This document shows, in pieces, positions 30,341-38,405 of a stretch of DNA of 64,000 bases. Each line of letters begins with the position of its first letter. Position 1 is the first letter of the stretch. The stretch comes from Blastococcus sp. MG754426 (GTDB lineage Bacteria; Actinomycetota; Actinomycetes; Mycobacteriales; Geodermatophilaceae): assembly GCF_021699055.1 (NCBI RefSeq), contig NZ_SSXC01000001.1, positions 124,001 through 188,000 on the forward strand. Direction: 5' to 3'. The position numbers and the translations under genes are program-made. The notes under the pieces are model-generated. The model worked only from the letters and a program-made list of their open reading frames with translations, ran no database searches and had not been told where the DNA came from.

Positions 30341-31222
30341 ATGAGCACCCGCCCCCTGCGCATCGCCGGCCTGCTGGCCCTGGCCCTGCTCCTGACCGCC
30401 TGCGCCGACACCGGCGGTGGTGCCGGCGGGTCCCCGGCGGAGCCGTCGTCCCCCGCCGGCGACGACGCCACCGTCGTGCTCCAGGTCAGCGAGGTCGGCG
30501 GCTTCACCACCCCGGCGATGCTCGCCGCACGGGTGCCCTCCGCCACGCTGTACGCCGACGGCCGGCTGATCACCGACGGCCCGGTGATCGCCATCTGGCC
30601 GGCCCCCGCGCTGCCGAACCTGCAGGTGCACCGGCTGGGCGACGGTGGCGTGCGCGACCTGGTCGACCGCGCGATCGCCGCCGGGGTGACCGAGACCGGC
30701 GACCTCGGCACCCCGCCGGTCGCCGACGTGACCAGCACCCGCTTCACCGTCCGCACCGGCGGGGAGACGGTCACCCGGGAGGTGTACGCCCTGGGCATGG
30801 GCGCCGGACCCCGAGGGGAGCTCGACCCCGGGATCACCGAGGAGCAGGCGGCCGCCCGCGCCCGGCTCTCGGAGCTGGCCGAGGCGCTGCGCGACCCGGT
30901 CGCCGCGCTGGGCGCCGACCGGGTGAGCGGCCCCGAGCCCTACCAGCCGGAGGCCGTGGCCGCGGTGGTGAGCCCCTACGTCGAGGTGGATCCCCCGCAG
31001 GCCGAGCTGCCGTGGCCGGGCCCGGCGCTGCCGGGTGAGCCGATCGCGCCCGGGACCACGTGCGTGACGGCCACCGGCGAGCAGGCGCAGGCGGTGCTGC
31101 GGGCGGCCGCGGAGGGCAACGCGGCCACCCCGTGGGTCGGCGAGGACGGGTCACGCTGGTCGGTGGTGCTGCGGCCGCTGCTGCCGCACGAGTCCGGCTG
31201 CGCGGACCTGACCGACCGATGA
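30341..31222 (+). CDS. Conserved lipoprotein of unknown function
   Basis: A 293-residue predicted lipoprotein: MSTRPLRIAGLLALALLLTACAD gives a clear lipobox (LTAC) with Cys ~22, followed by a Gly/Ser/Pro linker. The body begins TVVLQVSEVGGF and has LYADGRLI and a mixed beta pattern; I do not recognise a family. Two Cys (TTCVT and SGCAD) could form a disulfide outside the membrane. It lies 45 bp after the EAL gene and could share its transcript. A strong hairpin follows the stop. Confidence 0.75.
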   Translation: MSTRPLRIAGLLALALLLTACADTGGGAGGSPAEPSSPAGDDATVVLQVSEVGGFTTPAMLAARVPSATLYADGRLITDGPVIAIWPAPALPNLQVHRLGDGGVRDLVDRAIAAGVTETGDLGTPPVADVTSTRFTVRTGGETVTREVYALGMGAGPRGELDPGITEEQAAARARLSELAEALRDPVAALGADRVSGPEPYQPEAVAAVVSPYVEVDPPQAELPWPGPALPGEPIAPGTTCVTATGEQAQAVLRAAAEGNAATPWVGEDGSRWSVVLRPLLPHESGCADLTDR

Positions 31223-31224
31223 GC

Positions 31225-31261
31225 GACGGGCCCGGATCTCGTGCCGAGGTCCGGGCCCGTC
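31225..31261. terminator. Bidirectional terminator between lipoprotein and symporter genes
   Basis: Perfect 12-bp arms, GACGGGCCCGGA (31225-31236) and TCCGGGCCCGTC (31250-31261), with a 13-nt loop, lie in the 52-bp convergent gap. Confidence 0.8.
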
Positions 31262-31274
31262 GGAGACCCGCCGC

Positions 31275-32621
31275 CTACGCGGTGGCGGGCTGCCGCAGGT
31301 CGGCGTCCACGCCGGCGCGCTCCTCGGCCGGGGCGAGCGGGTCGACCGTCCGCGTCGACCGGTAGCGCTCGAGGTCGAGGATGCCCTCGCGCTTGGCCAC
31401 GATCGTCGGCACCAGCGCCTGGCCGGCCACGTTCACCGCGGTGCGCCCCATGTCGAGGATCGGGTCGACCGCCAGCAGCAGGCCCACGCCGGCCAGCGGC
31501 AGGCCGAGGGTGGACAGCGTGAGGGTCAGCATGACCACCGCGCCGGTGACGCCGGCGGTGGCCGCGGAGCCGACGACCGACACCAGGGCGATGAGCAGGT
31601 AGTCGGTCAGGCCCAGGTCCACCCCGAAGAACTGGGCGACGAAGATGGCCGCCAGCGCCGGGTAGATCGCCGCGCAGCCGTCCATCTTCGTCGTCGCGCC
31701 CAGCGGGACGGCGAAGGAGGCGTAGGACCGCGGGACGCCCAGGTTCTGCTCGGTCACCCGCTCGGTCACCGGCAGCGTGCCGATCGACGAGCGCGAGACG
31801 AAGGCGAGCTGGATGGCGGGCCAGGCGCCGGCGAACCACCGCAGCGGCGAGATGCCGTGCAGCCCGAGCAGCACCGGGTAGACGACGAACAGCACCAGGG
31901 CCAGACCGGCGTAGACGGCGCCGGCGAAGACGCCGAGCGAGCCCAGGGACTCCCAGCCGTAGCTGGCGACGGCGTTGCCGATCAGGCCGACCGTGCCCAG
32001 CGGCGCGAGCAGGATGACCCACCACAGCACCTTCTGGACGACCGCCAGCGCGGAGCGGACGACGCCCAGGAAGGGCTCCGCCGCCTCGCCGACCTTGAGC
32101 ACCGCGACGCCGATGGCGACGGCGATGACGATCAGCTGGAGCACGTTGAACGACAGCGCACCCTCGGCCGAGCCCTGCAGGCCGAGGACGTTGCCGGGCA
32201 CGATGCCGCCCAGGAAGTCGAACCAGGAGCCGGTGCGGGTGGGGTCCTGCTGCGCCGCGGCGTCGACCGAGCTGTTGCGGCCGGGCTCGGTGAGCAGGCC
32301 GAGCCCGATGCCGATGCCGACGGCGATGAGCGCCGTGACGGCGAACCACAGCAGCGTCTGCCCGGCCAGCCGCGCGGCGTTGGAGACCTGCTTGAGGTTG
32401 GCGATGCTGACGATCACCGCGGTGACGACCAGCGGCGGGACCAGCGTCTTCAGCAGCGTGACGAAGGTGCTGCCGATGGTCTGGAGGGTGGTGGTGAGCC
32501 AGTTGGGCGAGCCGTCGGCGACGGGGCCGATCTCCCGGGCGAGGAAGCCGAGGGCCACGCCCACGACCAGGCCGAGGAGCACCTGCGCCGCGAAGGGCAC
32601 ACGGCGGGGACGAGCGAGCAC
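31275..32621 (-). CDS. dctA: Dicarboxylate/amino acid:cation symporter (SDF/DAACS family)
   Basis: A 448-residue membrane transporter with about eight hydrophobic helices and two re-entrant loops. It shows the family motifs FVSRSSIGTLPVT (serine-rich hairpin), GATTKMDGCAAIYPA in TM7 and GVTGAVVMLTLTLSTLGLP (second hairpin). It should take up C4-dicarboxylates or glutamate/aspartate with Na+ or H+. C4 acids are products of the ethylmalonyl-CoA route encoded around it, so co-location may be meaningful but is not proof. GTG start at 32621. The upstream gap has three TCAGYCCCC elements. Confidence 0.88.
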   Translation of the reverse strand: MLARPRRVPFAAQVLLGLVVGVALGFLAREIGPVADGSPNWLTTTLQTIGSTFVTLLKTLVPPLVVTAVIVSIANLKQVSNAARLAGQTLLWFAVTALIAVGIGIGLGLLTEPGRNSSVDAAAQQDPTRTGSWFDFLGGIVPGNVLGLQGSAEGALSFNVLQLIVIAVAIGVAVLKVGEAAEPFLGVVRSALAVVQKVLWWVILLAPLGTVGLIGNAVASYGWESLGSLGVFAGAVYAGLALVLFVVYPVLLGLHGISPLRWFAGAWPAIQLAFVSRSSIGTLPVTERVTEQNLGVPRSYASFAVPLGATTKMDGCAAIYPALAAIFVAQFFGVDLGLTDYLLIALVSVVGSAATAGVTGAVVMLTLTLSTLGLPLAGVGLLLAVDPILDMGRTAVNVAGQALVPTIVAKREGILDLERYRSTRTVDPLAPAEERAGVDADLRQPATA

Positions 32622-32660
32622 GAGGTTTCCGTTCAGAGGGGGTGGAGGAGCGGGTGGGGG

Positions 32661-32760
32661 CGCGTCAGCCCCGACAGCGCTCCACCGTCACGCGGCCGAA
32701 GTCGACGGTGCGCCGCCGCGTCAGCCCCCAGATGTTCTGCACGCGTGTGTCAGTCCCCCA
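32661..32760 (-). repeat. Three iterated TCAGYCCCC motifs upstream of the symporter
   Basis: The motif occurs at about 32665, 32721 and 32750 on the plus strand (minus: GGGGCTGACGCG, GGGGGCTGACGCG, GGGGGACTGACAC). They lie 40-140 bp upstream of the symporter start and could be activator or repressor sites. Nothing else was recognised in this 233-bp gap. Confidence 0.35.
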
Positions 32761-32854
32761 GCACCTCCGGGCATTCCGCCCTGTGGCCGGCTTCACCGCG
32801 GCCCCGTCCGGAGGCTCGCCCCGGGCCTGCGGAGAACGAAGGAACGGGGTCCCG

Positions 32855-33625
32855 TCAGTCGGGCCAGACGGGGCGCCGCTTCTCCAGGAAGGCGGACATC
32901 CCCTCGACCGCGCCGGGGAGCCGGCTCGCCGCCGCCATGACCTCGATCGCGGTGGTGTAGGCGTCCCGCTCGGGCCGGTCCAGCTGGGCGTACATCGTCT
33001 GCTTGCCCCAGGCCTTGCTGGCCCGCGAGCCCCGGGTGGCCCGCGCGACGAGGTCGTCGACGGCGGCGTCGAGCTCGGCGTCGGGCACCACCCGGTTGAC
33101 CAACCCCCAGTCCAGCGCCGTCGCCGCGTCGATGACGTCACCGGTCAGCGCCAGCTCCATCGCCCGCTTGCGGCCGACGTTGCGGGCGATCGCCACCATC
33201 GGCGTGTGGCAGAACCAGCCGCCCTTGCCGCCGGGCGCGGCGAACCCCGCGGACTCCGCCGCCACCGCCAGGTCGCAGGACGCCACCAGCTGGCAGCCGG
33301 CGGCGGTGGCGAGGGCGTGCACACGCGCCACGACGACCTGCGGCACGTCCTGCACGGTCTGCATCAGCTCGGTGCACAGCTGCAGCAGGCTGCGCACCTC
33401 GGGCAGCGAGGAGCCGGCGACGTCGGCGAAGTCGTGGCCGGCGCTGAACACCGGCCCCTCCGCACCCAGCACGATCGCCGCGGCGTCGCTCTCCCCCGCC
33501 TCGGTGACGGCGGCGAGCAGCTGCCCCAGGTGCTCGCGGGAGAGCGCGTTGCGCTTCGCCGCGCGCGTCATCGTGATGCGGACGACGTCACCGTCGCGCT
33601 CGACCCGGGGTGCACCGTCAGCCAT
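32855..33625 (-). CDS. Enoyl-CoA hydratase/isomerase family protein
   Basis: A 256-residue crotonase-fold protein. Oxyanion-hole segments are AAKRNALS and GPVFSAGHDFADV at the N-terminus and LATAAGCQLVASCDLAVAAES in the middle. The next segment, FAAPGGKGGWFCHTPMVAI, lacks the Glu usually found at the second catalytic position of hydratases (it reads GGWF), more like the ECHDC3-type subgroup of uncertain reaction. It might hydrate crotonyl-CoA-type substrates of the adjacent ecm/ccr pathway, but with the catalytic Glu in doubt, a hydratase role should be treated cautiously. Upstream (33626-33882) no gene is seen. Confidence 0.83.
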   Translation of the reverse strand: MADGAPRVERDGDVVRITMTRAAKRNALSREHLGQLLAAVTEAGESDAAAIVLGAEGPVFSAGHDFADVAGSSLPEVRSLLQLCTELMQTVQDVPQVVVARVHALATAAGCQLVASCDLAVAAESAGFAAPGGKGGWFCHTPMVAIARNVGRKRAMELALTGDVIDAATALDWGLVNRVVPDAELDAAVDDLVARATRGSRASKAWGKQTMYAQLDRPERDAYTTAIEVMAAASRLPGAVEGMSAFLEKRRPVWPD

Positions 33626-33882
33626 GCCCCGACCCCACCACGCCCGGCCGCGGTCGGCAATGACGATCAGCGGCGGGAGCGGGAAGCTGGGTGGGTGCCC
33701 GGTGCGCGCAGCCGGCGCACGCTCCGGGGGGCGACCGGCTGCCCGAGCCGGATCGGCTGGACCACTCCCTGACCACCCGCTGGGGCCTGCACCGGCCCGG
33801 ACGGCCGGGCTGGGCGATGTGCCCGGCCCGCCCGACCGCGTGCGCTTCTCCCCCGGCGTCGACGTCCGGTTCGGCCCGGCGG

Positions 33883-35901
33883 TCAGACCGGGGCGGGAAC
33901 CCGGTCCTGGAGGCCGTTGGCCTCGCGGACGACGTCGACCACCTGGCCCATGATGTCGTTCAGCCCGAAGTCCTTGGGCGTGAACACCCGGGCGACCCCC
34001 TGCTCGCGCAGCCGGCGGGCGTCGCTGTCGGGGATGATCCCGCCGACGACCACGGGGACGTCGTCCAGACCGGCCTCCCTGAGCCCCTGCAGGACCGCCG
34101 GCACCACCTGCAGGTGGGAACCGGAGAGCACCGACAGGCCGACCACGTGCACGTCCTCCTCGACGGCGGCGCTCACGATCTGCGAGGGCGTCAGCCGGAT
34201 GCCCTGGTAGATGACCTCGAAGCCGGCGTCACGGGCCCGCACCGCGATCTGCTCGGCGCCGTTGGAGTGGCCGTCGAGCCCGGGCTTGCCGACCAGGAAC
34301 CGCAGCCGGCCGCCGAGCTCCTCGCCGGTGGCGCTGACCCGCTCGCGGACCGCGGTGAGGGTCTCGTCGGCCTCCCCGCCACCGGCGGCGGCGGCGACGC
34401 CGGTGGGCGCCCGGTACTCGCCGAACACCTCCCGCAGCACGCCGGCCCACTCCCCCGTCGTCACCCCCGCGCGAGCGCAGTCGAGCGTGGCGGGCATCAG
34501 GTTCACATCGCCGGCCGCCGCCTCGCGGAGCGCGTCGAGGGCCTTGCCGGCCGCCTCCTGGTCCCGGCCCGCACGCCACCTCCGGACGGCCTCCTGGGCG
34601 GCGGCCTCGACGGCCGGGTCGACGACCATGATCGCGGTGTCGAGATCCGCGGTGAGCGGGTTGGGCTCGGTGGTGTCGAACCTGTTGACCCCGACGACGA
34701 CGTCCTCGCCGCTCTCCATCCGGCGCCGGCGCTCGGCCAGCGAGGCGACCAGCTCGCCCTTCATGTAGCCCGACTCGACCGCGGCCACCGCGCCGCCCAT
34801 CTCCTGCACCCGGGCGATCTCGGCCCGGGCGCCCTCGACGAGCTCGGCGACCTTCTTCTCCACCACGACCGAGCCGGTGAACAGGTCGTCGTACTCGAGC
34901 AGGTCGGTCTCGTAGGCGAGCACCTGCTGGAGGCGCAGCGACCACTGCTGGTCCCAGGGCCGCGGCAGGCCCAGGGCCTCGTTCCACGCCGGCAGCTGCA
35001 CGGCGCGGGCGCGGGCGTCCTTGGACAGGGTGACCGCCAGCATCTCCAGCACGATGCGCTGGACGTTGTTCTCCGGCTGCGCCTCGGTGAGGCCGAGGGA
35101 GTTGACCTGCACGCCGTAGCGGAAGCGGCGGTGCTTGGGGTCCTCGACGCCGTAGCGCTCCTTCGTCAGCTCGTCCCAGAGCTGGGTGAAGGCCCGCATC
35201 TTGCACATCTCCTCGACGAACCGGACCCCGGCGTTGACGAAGAAGGAGATGCGCGCGACCACCTCGCCGAAGCGCTCCTGCGGCACCTGCCCGGAATCGC
35301 GGACCGAGTCCAGGACCGCGATCGCGGTGCTCATCGCGTAGGCGATCTCCTGCACCGGTGTGGCACCGGCCTCCTGCAGGTGGTAGCTGCAGATGTTGAT
35401 CGGGTTCCACTTCGGCATCGCCGTCACCGTGTAGGCGACCATGTCGGTGATCAGCCGCATCGAGGGCGCCGGCGGGAAGACGTACGTCCCCCGCGACAGG
35501 TACTCCTTGATGATGTCGTTCTGCGTCGTCCCGGCGAGCTTGCTGACGTCGTGGCCGTGCTCCTCGGCGACCGCCTGGTAGAGCGCCAGCAGCCACATCG
35601 CCGTGGCGTTGATGGTCATGGACGTGTTCATCTCGTCCAGCGGGATGCCGTCGAAGAGCGCGCGCATGTCACCGATGTGGGACACCGGCACGCCGACCTT
35701 CCCGACCTCCCCGCGGGCGAGCTCGTCGTCGGGGTCGTAGCCGGTCTGCGTGGGCAGGTCGAAGGCGACCGAGAGACCGGTCTGCCCCTTCGCCAGGTTG
35801 CGGCGGTAGAGGGCGTTGGACTCGGCCGGCGAGGAGTGGCCGGCGTAGGTGCGCATGACCCAGGGGCGGTCACGCTCCTCCGGCTTCTGCGGGAACGGCA
35901 T
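33883..35901 (-). CDS. ecm: Ethylmalonyl-CoA mutase (MeaA/Ecm)
   Basis: A 672-residue single-chain B12-dependent mutase. The substrate barrel opens RPWVMRTYAGHSSPAESNALY and contains LSVAFDLPTQTGYD and NICSYHLQEAGATP; the C-terminal B12-binding domain has Asp543-x-His545-x-x-Gly (LDGHSNG), SVLSGSH and VVVGGIIP. Unlike methylmalonyl-CoA mutase, the large and small domains are fused at ~670 residues, the length typical of MeaA-type ethylmalonyl-CoA mutases. It isomerises ethylmalonyl-CoA to methylsuccinyl-CoA right after CCR and epimerase. ATG 35901 is chosen because the family starts with the PEERDRPWVMRTYAGHS region; 110 upstream codons are rejected. Confidence 0.95.
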   Translation of the reverse strand: MPFPQKPEERDRPWVMRTYAGHSSPAESNALYRRNLAKGQTGLSVAFDLPTQTGYDPDDELARGEVGKVGVPVSHIGDMRALFDGIPLDEMNTSMTINATAMWLLALYQAVAEEHGHDVSKLAGTTQNDIIKEYLSRGTYVFPPAPSMRLITDMVAYTVTAMPKWNPINICSYHLQEAGATPVQEIAYAMSTAIAVLDSVRDSGQVPQERFGEVVARISFFVNAGVRFVEEMCKMRAFTQLWDELTKERYGVEDPKHRRFRYGVQVNSLGLTEAQPENNVQRIVLEMLAVTLSKDARARAVQLPAWNEALGLPRPWDQQWSLRLQQVLAYETDLLEYDDLFTGSVVVEKKVAELVEGARAEIARVQEMGGAVAAVESGYMKGELVASLAERRRRMESGEDVVVGVNRFDTTEPNPLTADLDTAIMVVDPAVEAAAQEAVRRWRAGRDQEAAGKALDALREAAAGDVNLMPATLDCARAGVTTGEWAGVLREVFGEYRAPTGVAAAAGGGEADETLTAVRERVSATGEELGGRLRFLVGKPGLDGHSNGAEQIAVRARDAGFEVIYQGIRLTPSQIVSAAVEEDVHVVGLSVLSGSHLQVVPAVLQGLREAGLDDVPVVVGGIIPDSDARRLREQGVARVFTPKDFGLNDIMGQVVDVVREANGLQDRVPAPV

Positions 35902-35909
35902 ACCGGCGG

Positions 35910-35937
35910 AGTGTAGGGCGGTTACCCGCCGGTAGCA
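35910..35937 (-). promoter_or_regulatory. ecm promoter with operator-like motif shared with ccr
   Basis: TACACT (35910-35915, minus strand) lies 8 nt before the ecm ATG as a -10. GGTTACCCGCCGGTAGCA (35920-35937, plus strand) covers the spacer and -35 area and matches the ccr upstream palindrome at 14 of 18 positions. Within it GGCGG-TTAC-CCGCC (35917-35930) is also palindromic. Confidence 0.6.
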
Positions 35938-35951
35938 GCCCCGCCCGGCGA

Positions 35952-35967
35952 TGTGTGCGGTGGCACA
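35952..35967. promoter_or_regulatory. Palindrome GTGTGC-GGTG-GCACAC in the ecm/DUF gene divergent gap
   Basis: A perfect 6-bp inverted repeat lies between the ecm promoter and the divergent gene at 36002. It may be an operator for the latter. No further support. Confidence 0.3.
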
Positions 35968-36001
35968 CTCGCTGACGGGTGCACCCGGGAGGAGGAGGGC
36001 C

Positions 36002-36331
36002 GTGGCGGTCGCGGACAGCCTGCTGCACGCCGGGGGGCCGGTCATCGCCCTGACGGCGTTCGCGCTGCTGGCGCTGTTCACCCGGTGGGCCTTCGGCAGC
36101 GACCTCGCCCGCGACCGCCGGCACCGCGAGCCGGCCGACGACGGGCTGCTCACCCACATCGCCACGCTGAGCCAGCGCGAATCGGCACTGGCGCTGCGGG
36201 CGGTGCTCTCCGACGCGGGCATCCGCTCCACCGTGCGGTTCCCCGCGGCCCACCGCGCCGAGGTCCTGGTGTTCCCGGAGGACGCCGACCGCGCGCGGCA
36301 GCTGGCCGCCTCGTTCGGCGGCGGTTCCTAG
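36002..36331 (+). CDS. Small membrane protein with DUF2007-like cytoplasmic domain
   Basis: A 109-residue protein starting at GTG 36002 after a strong Shine-Dalgarno (GGAGGAGG). One transmembrane helix ([18 protein letters not shown]) is followed by a soluble domain: [54 protein letters not shown]. That pattern (separate switch of a short beta-alpha-beta with [11 protein letters not shown]) resembles DUF2007 signal-transducing proteins. Function unknown. Its 3' end overlaps the convergent murA stop by 4 bp. It is divergent from ecm. Confidence 0.75.
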   Translation: MAVADSLLHAGGPVIALTAFALLALFTRWAFGSDLARDRRHREPADDGLLTHIATLSQRESALALRAVLSDAGIRSTVRFPAAHRAEVLVFPEDADRARQLAASFGGGS

Positions 36332-37608
36332 CCCGGGCGCTCGGTGCGCCGCACCACCGCGCCCAGACCCGCCAGCTGGTCGACGAAGTCGGGGTAGCCG
36401 CGGTCGACGTGGTGCACGTCCTGCACCTCGGTGACGCCGTCGGAGCACAGGCCCGCCAGCACCAGCCCGGCACCGGCGCGGATGTCGGTCGCGAGCACCG
36501 GGGCGCTGGAGAAGCGCTCGCGGCCCCGGACGACGGCGTGGTGGCCGTCGATGCGGACGTCGGCGCCCAGCCGCACCAGCTCGTTGACGAACATGAACCG
36601 GCCCTCGAACACGTTCTCGGTGATCAGGGCGGTCCCGGTGGAGACGGCGGCCAGCGCCACCGCCATCGGCTGCAGGTCGGTGGGGAACCCGGGGAAGGGC
36701 AGGGTGACGACGTCGACGCAGCGCGGGCGGCCCTCCATGGCCACGCGGATGCCGCCGGGCAGCGCCTCGACGACGGCCCCGGCGTCGGTGAGCTTGTCCA
36801 GGGCGACGGTCAGGTGCTCGGCCACACCCCGCTCGATGACGACGTCGCCGCGTGTCATCACCGCCCCGATCGCCCAGGTGCCGGCCACGATGCGGTCGGG
36901 GACGGTCGTGTACTCGACCGGCTGCAGGGAGTCGACGCCCTCGACGGTGATCGTGGAGGTGCCGGCGCCGTCGATGCGCGCCCCCATCTCGCCGAGCATC
37001 CGGCACAGGTCGACGATCTCGGGCTCGCGCGCGGCGTTGTCGACCACGGTGGTCCCCGCGGCCAGCACCGCGGCCATCACCAGGTTCTCCGTGGCGCCGA
37101 CGGAGGGGAAGTCCAGCCAGATCGAGGTGCCGGTGAGCTGGGGGGCGGTCGCCACGAGGAAGCCGTGCTCGCTGACGATGGTGGCGCCGAGGCGTTCCAG
37201 GCCGGAGATGTGCATGTCCAGCCCGCGGGAGCCGATGGCGTCCCCACCGGGCAGCGCCACCCGCGCGCTGCCGCAGCGGGCGACGAGCGGGCCCAGGACG
37301 CTGATCGAGGCGCGCATCCGGCGGACCAGGTCGTAGTCGGTCTCGGTCGAGGGCGCGTCCGGGACGTCGATGGTCAGCCGGCCGCCGCCGCCGCTGCCGG
37401 GCGTGCGCTCGTAGGAGACGGCGCAGCCCAGCCGGCGGAGCACCTCGCTCATGATCGCCACGTCGAGGATGTCGGGGACCTCGTCGATGGTCGAGCGCCC
37501 GGGCGCGAGCAGCGCCGCCGCCATGAGCTTGAGGGCGCTGTTCTTGGCACCGGTGACCCGCACCCGGCCCGCGAGCCTCGCTCCCCCGGTCACCTCGAAG
37601 CACTGCAC
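36328..37608 (-). CDS. murA: UDP-N-acetylglucosamine 1-carboxyvinyltransferase MurA, Asp active-site variant
   Basis: A 426-residue EPSP-synthase-fold enzyme for the first committed step of peptidoglycan precursor synthesis. Conserved blocks: [16 protein letters not shown] (Lys22-Asn23 equivalents), [16 protein letters not shown], and the active loop [10 protein letters not shown]. The residue that is Cys115 in E. coli is Asp123 here. The same Cys-to-Asp change in M. tuberculosis MurA makes it fosfomycin-insensitive. Start is GTG 37608 with TAGGGT exactly 6 nt upstream, implying a leaderless transcript. Confidence 0.96.
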   Translation of the reverse strand: MQCFEVTGGARLAGRVRVTGAKNSALKLMAAALLAPGRSTIDEVPDILDVAIMSEVLRRLGCAVSYERTPGSGGGGRLTIDVPDAPSTETDYDLVRRMRASISVLGPLVARCGSARVALPGGDAIGSRGLDMHISGLERLGATIVSEHGFLVATAPQLTGTSIWLDFPSVGATENLVMAAVLAAGTTVVDNAAREPEIVDLCRMLGEMGARIDGAGTSTITVEGVDSLQPVEYTTVPDRIVAGTWAIGAVMTRGDVVIERGVAEHLTVALDKLTDAGAVVEALPGGIRVAMEGRPRCVDVVTLPFPGFPTDLQPMAVALAAVSTGTALITENVFEGRFMFVNELVRLGADVRIDGHHAVVRGRERFSSAPVLATDIRAGAGLVLAGLCSDGVTEVQDVHHVDRGYPDFVDQLAGLGAVVRRTERPG

Positions 37609-37620
37609 CGGACCACCCTA
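37609..37620 (-). promoter_or_regulatory. Leaderless -10 for murA
   Basis: TAGGGT (37615-37620, minus strand), 6-nt spacer, then the GTG of murA. No Shine-Dalgarno is present. Confidence 0.5.
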
Positions 37621-37654
37621 CGGGGACCCCGCGGCGACGCCCCACCACGTGCTG

Positions 37655-37771
37655 GAACGGCCCTGCTGCAGAGGCCCGCCGCGAGCGTGCGAGCGGTGCA
37701 CGTGTGGAACGACCCTCCTGCAGGGACCCGCGCCGAGCGCCAGCGAGGTGTGGGGGGCAGGAGGGTCCTTC
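37655..37771. repeat. Two tandem copies of a dispersed palindromic repeat
   Basis: Copy 1 (37655-37706) begins GAACGGCCCTGCTGC and copy 2 (37707-37771) GAACGACCCTCCTGC. Copy 2 ends GCAGGAGGGTCCTTC, the inverse of its own start at 14 of 15 positions, so it can form a hairpin. The block CCTGCAGGGACCCGC (37717-37731) recurs exactly at 39281-39295. The right end recurs in related form at 56416-56462. It fills the murA/adenosyltransferase gap. Confidence 0.7.
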
Positions 37772-37774
37772 TCC

Positions 37775-37786
37775 TAGGCTCGCTGC
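37775..37786 (+). promoter_or_regulatory. Leaderless -10 for the cobalamin adenosyltransferase
   Basis: TAGGCT (37775-37780), 6 nt, then ATG. It abuts the right end of the palindromic repeat, whose sequence occupies the -35 region. Confidence 0.5.
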
Positions 37787-38398
37787 ATGACCGTCCGGCT
37801 GACGCGCATCTACACGAAGACCGGCGACGCCGGCCAGACCCACCTGGGCGACATGAGCCGGGTGGCCAAGACCGACCCCCGACTGGTCGCCTACGCCGAC
37901 GTGGACGAGGCCAACAGCGCGATCGGCGTCGCGATCGCCCTCGGCTCCCCGGAGCCGGCCCTCGCCGACCTGCTGCGCAGCATCCAGAACGACCTGTTCG
38001 ACGTCGGGGCCGACCTCTGCACGCCGATCGTCGCGCAGCCGCAGTACCCGCCGCTGCGGGTGACGGCGGCCTACACCGAGCGGCTCGAGGCGGCGTGCGA
38101 CACCTACAACGAGACGCTGCCGAAGCTGGACAGCTTCATCCTGCCCGGGGGCACGCCGCTGGCGGCGCTGCTGCACCAGGTGCGGGTGGTCGTCCGCCGG
38201 GCCGAGCGCAGCGTCTGGGCGCTGCTGGAGAGCGACGCCGAGCGGACCAACCCCGAGACGGCGCGCTACCTCAACCGGCTGTCGGACCTGGTGTTCATCC
38301 TCGGCCGGGTGGCCAACCCCGACGGCGACATCCTCTGGGAGCCCGGTGCGCACAGCGGCGTGCACGCCCAGCGCGCCGCCGCGGCGCCGCAGGAGTAG
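37787..38398 (+). CDS. PduO-type cob(I)alamin adenosyltransferase
   Basis: A 203-residue trimeric ATR-family enzyme making adenosylcobalamin, the cofactor of the acyl-CoA mutases in this window. ATP-binding N-terminal motif TRIYTKTGDAGQTHLGD, then VDEANSAIG, QNDLFDVGADL, and the C-terminal signature VVRRAERSVWAL and YLNRLSDLVFILGR. Length is typical. Its position between murA and atpC matches Rv1314c of M. tuberculosis. ATR and MeaB are usual partners of B12-dependent mutases: ATR makes and delivers the cofactor, MeaB checks it. Confidence 0.95.
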   Translation: MTVRLTRIYTKTGDAGQTHLGDMSRVAKTDPRLVAYADVDEANSAIGVAIALGSPEPALADLLRSIQNDLFDVGADLCTPIVAQPQYPPLRVTAAYTERLEAACDTYNETLPKLDSFILPGGTPLAALLHQVRVVVRRAERSVWALLESDAERTNPETARYLNRLSDLVFILGRVANPDGDILWEPGAHSGVHAQRAAAAPQE

Positions 38399-38405
38399 GG
38401 GCCGG

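Noticed and set aside
33626-33882. Possible small gene between the enoyl-CoA hydratase and ecm
   Set aside because: Frames here give Pro/Arg/Ala/Cys-rich translations without motifs; nothing supports a gene.
33691-35916. Long plus-strand open frame opposite ecm
   Set aside because: Shadow of ecm; the minus-strand product has complete mutase and B12 motifs.
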